Positions 27,624 to 39,252 of a stretch of 64,000 bases of DNA are shown here, one piece after another. How positions within the stretch are numbered: the stretch's first letter is position 1; every line of letters starts with the position of its first letter. The notes under the pieces were generated by a model. It saw only the letters and a list, made by a program, of their open reading frames with translations. It did not search any database and was not told the origin of the DNA. Made by a program: the position numbers and the translations under genes. Origin of the DNA: Planctomycetaceae bacterium (lineage in GTDB: Bacteria; Planctomycetota; Planctomycetia; Planctomycetales; Planctomycetaceae); assembly GCA_020638955.1 (NCBI GenBank), contig JACKHO010000003.1, forward strand, positions 682,001 through 746,000. Direction: 5' to 3'.

Positions 27624-29240
27624 CTACGGTGCGGCGTCTCGCTTCGACTCAGCCTGTTCGGCTTCCTGCAGTGTAATCAATCCGTCGCCGTCCTGATCAA
27701 TTTCTTCGAAATCGGAGCGTGGTCCCAGAAATTCACGCCAGGACAAATCACCGTCGAGGTTGCGGTCCATCCGACGAAACCAGAGCGGCCCTGAGGTTTC
27801 TTCACGGACAAACCCTTGTCTCGAATTGGCATTCATATTGGCGTCGGGACGAAACTCCAGTAGCTCCGGCTGACTGAAGGTGAACCGAAACCGACTCGCC
27901 AGTTCCTGCGGGGAGAGCGCTGCATCACCGTCGCGGTCGAAGTCGCGGATAATTTGTCCAGCGTTACGGATTTCCCGCTGGGTGAGTCGATTGTCTGTCG
28001 TGCTGTCAAGCAGATTAAACAACACCTTGGCCTCGTCCGAGAGCGTCACCACGAGCCGACTTTGTGCGGCCAGACCGTCGAGCGAGAAGTACAGGTCCAC
28101 TTCCTCGCGCGTCACTTGGTCATTTCCGTCCATGTCGACATCCTGAAATGTCGTTCCGTTGGCCTGCAACTGGGCAAACTCACCTTGGTCGAGATACCCG
28201 TTCTTGTCGCCATCAGCAATCATGGCTCGCGTTTTGAAGAGGCCGACCTGGTCCTGCAAATCGGCTGATCGATTTCGAGCCACGCATTCCACCGGAACGC
28301 CCGCCATGTCAACCACCGGACGGCGTCCTTCGGTGACCAGACTTACCATTTCGGTTGTCCGACTAATGCGGCCTACGTTTACCAGTGGCGGTGCGAGCGA
28401 GACATGCAGGTTCAGTTGCGCTGGGGCTTTTTCCAGATAGCGTACGATTTCATCCTTGTTCAATCCGCCGTTGCGGTCCAAATCAAACGCTCGGAAAAAC
28501 CGTTCGGGAATTCCCAGACTCTCGGGGGACGGAAGTTCCTCGCCGCCACTCTGACGTAATAGCCGCTCTGCAGTCTGAGCTCGTTCCTCGTCCGTTGTCG
28601 CCAGCATGAGCGGTAAACTGTTCGTGGAATTCATGGCCTCCTGCTGCTGTTGAGCCTGAATGACCGATAGCGGATACGGCTGCAGTTCGGCGACGCTCAA
28701 CGTTTCGTCATCATCGAAATCGGAGAGCAGCAGCTTGCCCAGGCCTTCCTCGAATTCTTCGGGTGTAATTCTGTCGTCCTGATTCGCATCAAGCTCAGAG
28801 TAAAGCCGAACCGTTTGCGCGAGTCGAGGAGCTTTCTTTTCAACGGACAGCACCGGACCGAGGGCTACGTCGAGGAAAGAAAACAACTCGTCGCGGGAGA
28901 TTTTGTCGTCCTGAGGATCTTTGTCCCACTCCAGCCACTCGGCTCCCAACGTCCCGGAGGCACGGGAAAATCGACCGTTCTTCGGAATCCGGGCGGCTTC
29001 GTCGGCATTCAGGGAACCGTCATGGTCGATGTCGAGTCGCTCAAATGCTCCCTCGGCGTAGCGTTCACGAATTCGACGCAAATCCCAATTTCCAGCCGTA
29101 ATTTGAGCCTCGACGAGCACTGGTGACTTCGGTCCCAGAAACACCAGTCGATACGTTTGCGCACGAACCGTCGACGCTCCAGCAAACATGACTGCCAGCA
29201 GCACGAGTGGGATCATCAACGCCTGTAGACGACCGAACAT
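27624..29240 (-). CDS. Exported protein with about eleven EF-hand-like motifs
   Basis: A 538-residue protein. The start at 29240 begins a good signal peptide (hydrophobic stretch to about residue 26, cleavage after VRA). I count about eleven calcium-loop-like segments, for example DIDHDGSLNADEA, DANQDDRITPEEFE, DLDRNGGLNKDEIV, DGDKNGYLDQGEFA, DFDRDGDAALSPQEL, DRNLDGDLSWREF and DQDGDGLITLQEAE. Some keep the DxDxDG pattern; others are degenerate. It should bind calcium in the periplasm or outside, possibly as a scaffold. It is divergent from alaS with 158 bases between the two starts. Repeats are dissimilar at the DNA level, so this is an old array. Confidence 0.8.
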   Translation of the reverse strand: MFGRLQALMIPLVLLAVMFAGASTVRAQTYRLVFLGPKSPVLVEAQITAGNWDLRRIRERYAEGAFERLDIDHDGSLNADEAARIPKNGRFSRASGTLGAEWLEWDKDPQDDKISRDELFSFLDVALGPVLSVEKKAPRLAQTVRLYSELDANQDDRITPEEFEEGLGKLLLSDFDDDETLSVAELQPYPLSVIQAQQQQEAMNSTNSLPLMLATTDEERAQTAERLLRQSGGEELPSPESLGIPERFFRAFDLDRNGGLNKDEIVRYLEKAPAQLNLHVSLAPPLVNVGRISRTTEMVSLVTEGRRPVVDMAGVPVECVARNRSADLQDQVGLFKTRAMIADGDKNGYLDQGEFAQLQANGTTFQDVDMDGNDQVTREEVDLYFSLDGLAAQSRLVVTLSDEAKVLFNLLDSTTDNRLTQREIRNAGQIIRDFDRDGDAALSPQELASRFRFTFSQPELLEFRPDANMNANSRQGFVREETSGPLWFRRMDRNLDGDLSWREFLGPRSDFEEIDQDGDGLITLQEAEQAESKRDAAP

Positions 29241-29398
29241 GGCTCTTTCTGCCGTGTCCTGAGATTTCACGCTGCTTGCTTCTGGTCCAGATGGCATTCC
29301 GGCTGCCTCACTTACTAAGATGCGACACCACGAACACCGATGGTTCGATGTTTCGTGACCAAACTTACGGAAGACATTTTGTCAGATATTACTGTACA

Positions 29399-32014
<2,616 letters not shown>

Positions 32015-32017
32015 AGG

Positions 32018-32488
32018 ATGAACGTCCCATTACCCACGGTGGTGGTTGTCCACCCTCGGGAAAAGAAGCGAAAATGCACCGTCCGTCATTTGCGGGAACA
32101 GCCGGGGTATATCTTCTGGAAGTTCCCGCGACGCGGTGAGGAGTCGCTGGAGAACTACGTGCGTCTGGGCATGGGGGGACCCGAACTCGGTCCCGCCGAT
32201 GCTGACAGCGGTTTACTGGTGCTCGATGGAACCTGGAAACTTGCAAATCGCATGGAGCCATTCTTCCGTGACGTGCCCATCCGTAGTCTCGGACCCTGGC
32301 AAACGGCGTATCCCCGCGTTTCCAAAGTGTTCGATGATCCTGACGGCGGACTGGCCACCGTCGAAGCGATGTTCGCCGCCACCGTTCAACTGCAGCGACC
32401 GCAGTACGAATTGCTGAATCAGTACCACTGGTGTCAGGAGTTTCAGGACCTGAACGCCGACCTCATTCGACGCTATCTGGAAGCCTGA
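32018..32488 (+). CDS. Tsr3/DTW-like aminocarboxypropyltransferase-family protein
   Basis: A 156-residue protein starting 3 bases after the alaS stop, with an AGAGG site overlapping that stop. It carries the DxTW signature (DGTW, residues 70-73) of the TDD superfamily, which includes the rRNA-modifying Tsr3 and the tRNA-modifying DTW enzymes. It also has a KCTVRHL block near residue 20, TVEAMFAATVQL near 115, and a C-terminal YHWCQEFQDLNADLIRRY that resembles Tsr3 more than the bacterial tRNA enzyme. These enzymes transfer an aminocarboxypropyl group from S-adenosylmethionine to RNA. The zinc cysteines of bacterial DTW proteins are not present. RNA target unknown; coupling to alaS suggests a translation role. 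Confidence 0.7.
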   Translation: MNVPLPTVVVVHPREKKRKCTVRHLREQPGYIFWKFPRRGEESLENYVRLGMGGPELGPADADSGLLVLDGTWKLANRMEPFFRDVPIRSLGPWQTAYPRVSKVFDDPDGGLATVEAMFAATVQLQRPQYELLNQYHWCQEFQDLNADLIRRYLEA

Positions 32489-32638
32489 GAGCACGAAAGC
32501 GGCCTCTACATCAACACGTATGGATTCGTTGAGTTGAGCTGAAGATTGAGCGTTCTCACCTCGACCGGACTTTTCAGGCAACTCTATACTCCCAGCAGGT
32601 TCATATTTCGTGAGCGCCGCAACGAAAAGGGAAAGTCC

Positions 32639-34795
32639 ATGGCTGCCAAACCAAAGCACAAGTCAATTCATGAGAAGCTCACTGAGATTTCCAACAATTT
32701 GTGGTGGTGCTGGCAGCCTGATGTCGCCGCGTTGTTCCGCGAAATCGACCCCGTGCTGTGGACCGACGTTTGTCACAATCCCATCCTGCTCCTCCGCTCA
32801 TACGACGCAGATAAACTCGAACAGCGGGCACGTGAGCTTGTGCTGCACTCCCGCATCAACGCCGCTTATCGCCGCTGGCAGGAATACATGCATTCCACCA
32901 GCACCTGGGGTGACGCCAACGCAGGAGTACTCGGACACCGTCCGGTCGCCTACTTCTCTGCCGAATTCGGCATGCATGAGTCGCTGCGTATTTACTCCGG
33001 CGGCCTCGGAATTCTCTCGGGCGATCACTTAAAGAGTGCGTCGGACCTCGATGTCCCACTCGTTGGTATTGGCCTCTTCTACCGCAAAGGCTACTTCACT
33101 CAGCTCGTGGACGCCGACGGCTGGCAGCAGGAAGAGTACAGCCTCGCAAATCCCGATGATCTCCCGATGTGTGAAGTCCAGGGAGCCGATGGAAACCCCC
33201 TGAAGGTGGCCGTCGATACGCGGCACGGGAAGATCCACGCCAAGGTGTGGAAAGTCGCTGTCGGCCGCATCAGCCTGTATTTGCTCGATACCAATGTCGA
33301 AGAAAACAGCGACGAAGACCGCGAACTGACGGCACAGCTCTACGGTGGTAATCAGCGGACGCGTATTCGTCAGGAACTCATGCTGGGCGTTGGCGGTGTT
33401 CGAGCACTCACCGCGCTCGGCATTTATCCCCGCGTCATCCACATGAACGAAGGTCACTCCGCCTTTGCCTCGCTGGAAATCATCAGAATGCGTCAACACG
33501 ACGACGGAATGAGTTTCTATGATGCCTTGCGGGAAACGGCCGCAATGGGAACCTTCACGACGCACACTCCCGTCCCTGCCGGTCACGACCGCTTCGATGG
33601 CGGTCTGATGGAAGAACACCTTGGCCCCCTCCGTGATGCACTCGGACTCGACTACGAAGAGTTTCTGGGACTGGGCCGTGTTGATCCCCACAATCATGGA
33701 GAGAGCTTCTGCATGACGGTCCTCGCGTTTAAAACAACGCGACGCTCCAATGCGGTTTCAAACTTGCACGGTGTTGTCAGCCGTCGGATGTGGCGGAACT
33801 TGTGGCCGTACCGCAGCGAAGAAGAAACACCCATTGGACACATCACGAACGGCGTGCATGTGAACACATGGCTGGCTCAACAAATGCGACAGATTTATGA
33901 CCGCGTCCTGCCGCCCAACTGGTTCCTGAAGTGTGGCCAGAAGGACGTCTGGAAAGGTTTTGAAGACGTCACATCGTCCGAACTGTGGGAAACTCACCAG
34001 TCGCTGAAAAACCGCCTGATTGCGTTCGCTCGGTATCGACTCACGAAACAGGCGCAGCGGAACAAAGCTAGCGACGCCGAGATTGAGCGTCTGCAGAACG
34101 TGCTGAATCCCGAGCATTTACTCATCGGTTTCGCCCGACGCTTCGCACCTTACAAGCGTGCCGACCTCGTCATGCAAGACTTCGACCGCATTAAGGCCAT
34201 CATCAACAATTCTGACCGACCCGTGCAGTTCATCTTTTCCGGGAAATCACACCCGGCCGATGACTATGGCAAGAAAATCATGCAACGGATTGTGCAGCTC
34301 TCACGCGATCCCGAATTGCAGGGACGTGTGGCCTTCCTGGAAGACTACGACATCAACGTCGGTCGCCACCTCGTGCAGGGTGTGGACGTGTGGCTGAACA
34401 ATCCTCGTCGTCCCCTTGAGGCTTCGGGAACCAGCGGCCAGAAAGTCGTGCTCAACGGCGGATTGAATCTGTCCATCCTCGATGGCTGGTGGGCGGAAGG
34501 ATTCGATGGCAAGAACGGTTTCGCCATTGGAAATGGTCTCATTCACGCCAACCAGGAAATCCAGGATCAGCGCGACGCCGAGGCACTCATGCACGTTCTG
34601 GAAAATGAAGTTATTCCGTTGTACTACACGCGCGATGTCGATGATGTGCCGCTCGAATGGACAAAGCGGATGAAGCGCGCCGTACGAACGCTCGGTTGGC
34701 TCTTCAGCGCCGACCGAATGGTCATGGATTACGTCACCAACTCGTACATTCCAGCCGCTGGCAGCGTGACGTCCGAAATGCGTCTGATGCCTTAA
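32639..34795 (+). CDS. glgP: Alpha-glucan (glycogen) phosphorylase
   Basis: A 718-residue GT35 phosphorylase with the N-terminal DUF3417-type part (NLWWCWQPDVAALF near residue 20). It releases glucose 1-phosphate from alpha-1,4-glucan. Key parts are VAYFSAEFGMHESLRIYSGG, HMNEGHSAFASLE, the FARRFAPYKRADL block and the pyridoxal-phosphate lysine region SGTSGQKVVLNGG (Lys602). The start at 32639 has AAAAGGGAAAG upstream; the longer frame from 32546 has no support. The protein would degrade the glucan that the amylosucrase at 5865 could build, linking it functionally with the sucrose operon although they are 25 kb apart. Confidence 0.93.
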   Translation: MAAKPKHKSIHEKLTEISNNLWWCWQPDVAALFREIDPVLWTDVCHNPILLLRSYDADKLEQRARELVLHSRINAAYRRWQEYMHSTSTWGDANAGVLGHRPVAYFSAEFGMHESLRIYSGGLGILSGDHLKSASDLDVPLVGIGLFYRKGYFTQLVDADGWQQEEYSLANPDDLPMCEVQGADGNPLKVAVDTRHGKIHAKVWKVAVGRISLYLLDTNVEENSDEDRELTAQLYGGNQRTRIRQELMLGVGGVRALTALGIYPRVIHMNEGHSAFASLEIIRMRQHDDGMSFYDALRETAAMGTFTTHTPVPAGHDRFDGGLMEEHLGPLRDALGLDYEEFLGLGRVDPHNHGESFCMTVLAFKTTRRSNAVSNLHGVVSRRMWRNLWPYRSEEETPIGHITNGVHVNTWLAQQMRQIYDRVLPPNWFLKCGQKDVWKGFEDVTSSELWETHQSLKNRLIAFARYRLTKQAQRNKASDAEIERLQNVLNPEHLLIGFARRFAPYKRADLVMQDFDRIKAIINNSDRPVQFIFSGKSHPADDYGKKIMQRIVQLSRDPELQGRVAFLEDYDINVGRHLVQGVDVWLNNPRRPLEASGTSGQKVVLNGGLNLSILDGWWAEGFDGKNGFAIGNGLIHANQEIQDQRDAEALMHVLENEVIPLYYTRDVDDVPLEWTKRMKRAVRTLGWLFSADRMVMDYVTNSYIPAAGSVTSEMRLMP

Positions 34796-34864
34796 GCATC
34801 GACCTTACCAGGTTGATTCAAGACTTCCGTTATTTGTCGTGAGGAATGTCGCTACCATTCCCTC

Positions 34865-36967
34865 ATGACCACCGCCCCTAAATGTGATCCATGGATTCCG
34901 TCCCCCGGCGAATTGCTTCTCGCACTTTCGCTGGCGGTCGGAATGACCATGGTGTTCTGGTGGCCGTTATGGATGGGGGGCGGCCTGCAGGGAGGCGATT
35001 TGTACTCCTACTACATGCCGCAGAAAATGCTGCTGGCAGAGTCGATTCAGGCCGGTCGGTTACCTCTGTGGAATGACCTTACCGGATTCGGCTATCCCGC
35101 GCTGGCTGAGAGCCAGACCGGTGTGCTCTACCCACCGAACTGGGTCCTCTATCGCATCTTTGAGGTGAACTCGGCCTACGTCGTGTCGCAGATGTTGCAT
35201 TACGTTATCGCGTTCCTCGCCACCTGGGGGCTCATTCGACAACTCAAGCTGAACCAGGGTGCTGCGGCCATTGGAGCCATTGCCTTTGTGTACGGCTGGC
35301 TGCCGCCTCGCATTTGCCTTGAATGGGCAGTCATTGGAGCGGCCTACTTTGCCGTCATTCTGTGGACCGGAATTGCCTGGCTGCAAACCGGTTGTCCACG
35401 GTCGCTCGGCGCGTTGTCCATTGCACTCGGCCTGTGCCTGCTGGCGGGACACTTTCATCTGGCGTTCATCAGCATTTTGGGTATCGCTGTCGTCGCGGGT
35501 ACCATTGTTCTGCGACGAAAGCTGAATGGCGTCGATGCCCCTGAGCGGCTTCGTTCCCGCACAGGCTGGTTGCTGCTGGGACTGATGGGAGGATTTCTCA
35601 TTGCAGCAGTACAACTCATCCCGACTTGGGAACTGAAAAAAGAAAGCCAGCGCGACGAAGTCGGCAAGGATTTTGATCCCGCGTATGGTCACATCCCGCC
35701 CACGTACCTCACGCAACTCATCGCTCCCTGGCTTTGGCATGGCCCAGATGTCTCTACTGACAAAGTTCTGGAGCAACCTTCACCAGGGCGCTATCCCGCA
35801 GCTACGAACAAAGTCGAAGCGCATTTGTATGTTGGAACCATTCCGCTGCTGCTCGCGGCAGCCGTCCTTGCGTTTCGTTACCGGCAACGAAACGAAATGT
35901 CGCTGCTTCCCTGGATGTTGATGGGCGTTCTCGGCCTGTGTCTTGTTACAGCGTGGCCATTGGTCGTGTTGAAACATGTGCCCGGGTTTTCCTTCTTTAT
36001 GGGCCCGGGCCGCTACGGCATGTTGACGGCAATGGCAATTGCCGTCCTCGCAGCGTGTGGATGGGATTCCGTGCTTGCAACGTGGCTTTCGGTGAAATAT
36101 CGACGCGGAACTCTCATTGCAATTTGTCTGGTCACGGTAATCGATCTTTATGCTGTCAGCCGTGAGTACACGTTCGGAGTCTCGCCTTACTTCGGTCGAC
36201 AGGTGTTCTACGCCACGCTACTGGACGAAGTTCCCATCGACTTTCTCGACGAATCTCAGGTCGGCGAAGCCATTCTCAAGGAGCATCCCACAGCCCGCCT
36301 GTATGCCCCCGGGGCAAACATTCCGTCGCTACTAGGAGTTTCTTCGCTCCCGGTTTATTTGGGATTGGGGCCTGAAATCTACTTCGACCCCAACCTCAAC
36401 ATCAACTTTCAAAACGCTTCGCCAGCTGAGATTCAAACACACTCGCAACACCTCCGCGGCTGGGGTGTCACTCATCTGTTGCTACAGCAGCGAATCGAAT
36501 CATCGGGCTGGCCGGTCGAATACAAAGCACAGGTCATGGACCCCGTCGTGAACCGTGCCATGGGTCGGATGGAGCCGTTCTATCTGTACGAACTAAACGA
36601 CGCACCCGGCCGCGTGTGGCTGGTGTCAGATGGAACAATTCGTTCTTTCGAGTCGCACGCCAACACTGTGCAGCTCAAGTATCAGTCTGATGACCCCACG
36701 CAACTACATCTTGTCGATCTCGCTTACCCTGGCTGGGTGGTCGATATCGACGGCGAGCCCATCCAATCGACTGATGAGGGCCCGTTTCGCACCATCAAAG
36801 TTCCTGCAGGCGAACACACAGTAACGTGGAGATTTCGACCCGTGAGTGTTTTGATCGGCGCAGTAGTGTCGCTGCTTTCGTTCATTGGCATTGTTGCAGC
36901 AAGCTGGATTGCATTCCGGCGACGCCTGATGTGCCAACTCAACCTCGCGACGAAATCAAAGGGCTGA
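34865..36967 (+). CDS. YfhO-like large membrane protein
   Basis: A 700-residue integral membrane protein with about 10-12 hydrophobic segments in residues 10 to about 430 and a further one near 660-690 at the C-terminus. The segment GGDLYSYYMPQKMLLAESIQ followed by LPLWNDLTGFGYPAL is typical of the YfhO/GT-C-like group, where the first aspartate is near residue 41. A large extracytoplasmic domain lies between about 440 and 655. In Firmicutes YfhO-type proteins are linked to glycosylation of cell-wall polymers. Here the acceptor is unknown. It converges with the membrane protein gene at 37041. Confidence 0.75.
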   Translation: MTTAPKCDPWIPSPGELLLALSLAVGMTMVFWWPLWMGGGLQGGDLYSYYMPQKMLLAESIQAGRLPLWNDLTGFGYPALAESQTGVLYPPNWVLYRIFEVNSAYVVSQMLHYVIAFLATWGLIRQLKLNQGAAAIGAIAFVYGWLPPRICLEWAVIGAAYFAVILWTGIAWLQTGCPRSLGALSIALGLCLLAGHFHLAFISILGIAVVAGTIVLRRKLNGVDAPERLRSRTGWLLLGLMGGFLIAAVQLIPTWELKKESQRDEVGKDFDPAYGHIPPTYLTQLIAPWLWHGPDVSTDKVLEQPSPGRYPAATNKVEAHLYVGTIPLLLAAAVLAFRYRQRNEMSLLPWMLMGVLGLCLVTAWPLVVLKHVPGFSFFMGPGRYGMLTAMAIAVLAACGWDSVLATWLSVKYRRGTLIAICLVTVIDLYAVSREYTFGVSPYFGRQVFYATLLDEVPIDFLDESQVGEAILKEHPTARLYAPGANIPSLLGVSSLPVYLGLGPEIYFDPNLNINFQNASPAEIQTHSQHLRGWGVTHLLLQQRIESSGWPVEYKAQVMDPVVNRAMGRMEPFYLYELNDAPGRVWLVSDGTIRSFESHANTVQLKYQSDDPTQLHLVDLAYPGWVVDIDGEPIQSTDEGPFRTIKVPAGEHTVTWRFRPVSVLIGAVVSLLSFIGIVAASWIAFRRRLMCQLNLATKSKG

Positions 36968-37013
36968 ATCTCGTCGAACGGCTTTCGCAACGGGTTGCTA
37001 AATTGGACGCGGA

Positions 37014-37032
37014 TTTCGCCTAACCTGCGAAA
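37014..37032. terminator. Short hairpin between convergent genes
   Basis: A 6-bp perfect stem (TTTCGC / GCGAAA) with a 7-base loop lies between the YfhO-like gene and the convergent minus-strand gene. No T-run follows, so a terminator role is only possible. Confidence 0.25.
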
Positions 37033-37040
37033 AACTCACG

Positions 37041-37649
37041 TTAGCGATATTGCCATTGAATGGGATCAGCGGCGGGGGACCAGCGGATGAGTTCATCGAG
37101 CAGATTCCTTAGTTCCGCATGCTGGCGGACGCCGGAAATCAACTGGAAGTGAGAGATATCGCGTCGCAACATTTCTGATCGGAGTCCGGGCAAGATGTCT
37201 TGACGAAAGACAGCTTCCTGCCGCCGTTTTCCCCAATGGACACAGAGGTACATGACAGGGAACGAGAGTCCTGGGACGAGAAACCACTGACTCCAGGTCA
37301 GGCCCAGGCCAGCGTGGAGGCCAATTGCCAACCAGACCAAACCAATCACACCGACCCACATTGGGAGCGAGTATGCGCTGGCGAGCCGCTCGTTGGCCTG
37401 CACCAGCCGCCCATAGAGTTCCGACTCGTCGACACCGTCACGCAGTTGATCGCGGGTAATGGGCTGACAAACCAGCTCGCCGCCCTCGCGCCGCAGAACG
37501 ACCGATTCTCCCTCGTTTGGAAGAAAATCGGATATGTACTCCAGTTCCTCGTACGGACTAAACATGGCAAGGTCTCCGATTCCGACCCCCATTTCCGCCA
37601 TTGCAACCACTACAAGCGGCCCAATCGGACGAATAGGGAATATCGGCAT
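37041..37649 (-). CDS. Hypothetical membrane protein
   Basis: A protein of up to 202 residues with two hydrophobic segments (about 98-116 and 124-142) that look like a membrane hairpin, a hydrophilic N-terminal half and an Arg-rich C-terminal region. I do not recognise it. The start is uncertain: ATG at 37649 follows AAGG by 10 bases; ATG at 37565 has GGAG at good spacing and would remove the odd Pro/Ile-rich beginning. It follows threonine synthase directly on the same strand, so it is likely in the same transcript. Confidence 0.5.
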   Translation of the reverse strand: MPIFPIRPIGPLVVVAMAEMGVGIGDLAMFSPYEELEYISDFLPNEGESVVLRREGGELVCQPITRDQLRDGVDESELYGRLVQANERLASAYSLPMWVGVIGLVWLAIGLHAGLGLTWSQWFLVPGLSFPVMYLCVHWGKRRQEAVFRQDILPGLRSEMLRRDISHFQLISGVRQHAELRNLLDELIRWSPAADPIQWQYR

Positions 37650-37661
37650 AATCGGCAAACC

Positions 37662-39092
37662 TTAATCGATCCGGTTAATCGCGTCCATAATTCTTTTGAA
37701 GTCGTTTGGAACGGCCACGGGACTGTTCTTATGTGCACTGTCGTGAACGCCAGCCTTGGCAAGTTTCTCCCTGAGAGCTGCATCGCTCTCCGGCGAGTGA
37801 TAGCCGACCGTGGCCGAGGGATCTTTGAGCTGATGGCCTGTCAGAATGCAGACCACTCGGTCGCTGGGAGCAATGACACCTTGCTGCCGTAGCAGTCGGG
37901 CGCCGGCCACACTCGCTCCGCTGGCCGGTTCGCAGCCGAATCCTCCGGCTCCCACAATGGCTTTTCCATCGAGAACTTCCGCATCATTCACTTCCCGGAC
38001 CACACCATCGCAGGCTTCCAAAGCCCGCAGGCACTTCAGCAAATTCACGGGGCGATTGATTTCAATGGCACTGGCGAGCGTGTTTGCACGCCGGTTCTGT
38101 TCGTCCATTTCGCGGTAGAACGTGTCGATTTTGTCTCGATCTGGCGACCCACCGTTCCAGCGGACCCCCTGCTCATACAGTTGGTAGAGCGTGTTCGCAC
38201 CGGCGGCGTTGATGACAGCCAGACGCGGAATGCGGTCGATGAGCCCCAGTTCCTTCAGTTCAATGAACGCCTTCCCAAACGCGCTGGAATTCCCGAGATT
38301 TCCGCCGGGAACGACAATCCAATCGGGAACTTCCCAGTTCAGTCCCTCCAACACGCGATACATGATGGACTTCTGACCTTCGAGGCGGAACGGGTTCACA
38401 CTGTTGCAGAGGTAGATATTCGCCTCGCGACAAACATCGACGACCTGCTTCAGAGCGTCGTCAAAGTCTCCTTCAATTTGGAGCGTCAATGCCCCGTAAT
38501 CGAGAGCCTGGGAGAGCTTTCCGTAAGCGATTTTCCCGCTTCCTACAAACACGACCACACGCAGCAGCCCGGTTGTGCTGGCGTAAATCGCCAACGAAGC
38601 ACTCGTGTTTCCGGTCGAAGCACACGCGGCAACTTTCGCTCCGACCATGCGGGCATGGGTCGTAGCAGCCGTCATGCCGTTGTCTTTAAAGGACCCCGAG
38701 GGATTCAAGCCTTCGTACTGCAGGTAGAGATTTCCACTGTCGACGCCGACATATTTGGCGACGTCATTGGCCTGCTGCAGAATGGTCTGCCCTTCGCCAA
38801 TGGTGACGACTTGATCTTCGGGGGCGAAAGGCAGTAGTTCGCGGAATCGCCAGACACCACTGAAATCGAGCGGATTACGTCGCGTCCCCCACCGGGCCTC
38901 GAACTCCCGTAGTGAACTCGGAACGGGAACCTTGTTCCAATCGTAACAAATGTCCAGCAAATCACCCGTCTCGGGACACTCCGTGAGTGTCTCCCCAACC
39001 GAATACGTGGTTGAGTGAGCTGGGTTGATACTTGTCTGGTAGGCAATGTCGTCGAAAGAGGAAATCGGTCTGCTCCCGTGTTGGGCAATCAA
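37662..39092 (-). CDS. thrC: Threonine synthase
   Basis: A 476-residue pyridoxal-phosphate enzyme of fold type II that converts O-phosphohomoserine to threonine. The lysine for the Schiff base is in NPSGSFKDNGMTAA (Lys136), the phosphate-binding loop is ASTGNTSASLAIYAS, and VVPGGNLGNSSAFGKAF lies near residue 275. Residues 41-85 hold a short N-terminal region (GDLLDICYDWNKVP) like the zinc-less version of the class. The C-terminal 60 residues follow the catalytic domain with a polar tail. The length is slightly above average. It is transcribed with the downstream membrane protein. Confidence 0.93.
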   Translation of the reverse strand: MIAQHGSRPISSFDDIAYQTSINPAHSTTYSVGETLTECPETGDLLDICYDWNKVPVPSSLREFEARWGTRRNPLDFSGVWRFRELLPFAPEDQVVTIGEGQTILQQANDVAKYVGVDSGNLYLQYEGLNPSGSFKDNGMTAATTHARMVGAKVAACASTGNTSASLAIYASTTGLLRVVVFVGSGKIAYGKLSQALDYGALTLQIEGDFDDALKQVVDVCREANIYLCNSVNPFRLEGQKSIMYRVLEGLNWEVPDWIVVPGGNLGNSSAFGKAFIELKELGLIDRIPRLAVINAAGANTLYQLYEQGVRWNGGSPDRDKIDTFYREMDEQNRRANTLASAIEINRPVNLLKCLRALEACDGVVREVNDAEVLDGKAIVGAGGFGCEPASGASVAGARLLRQQGVIAPSDRVVCILTGHQLKDPSATVGYHSPESDAALREKLAKAGVHDSAHKNSPVAVPNDFKRIMDAINRID

Positions 39093-39252
39093 AGGTTCGT
39101 TCGGATGAGAGCCGAAGCGAAGGCTGGTATCTTGGTTATACTCCGTGTTTGAAGCAACTGCACAAAGCAGTCACCTTTCTTCACCGTCAATTGTTGAACA
39201 GCAAGTACCTGCCGCACACAGGAACAGAATTCAGTAGAAAGTCATCACCTCA

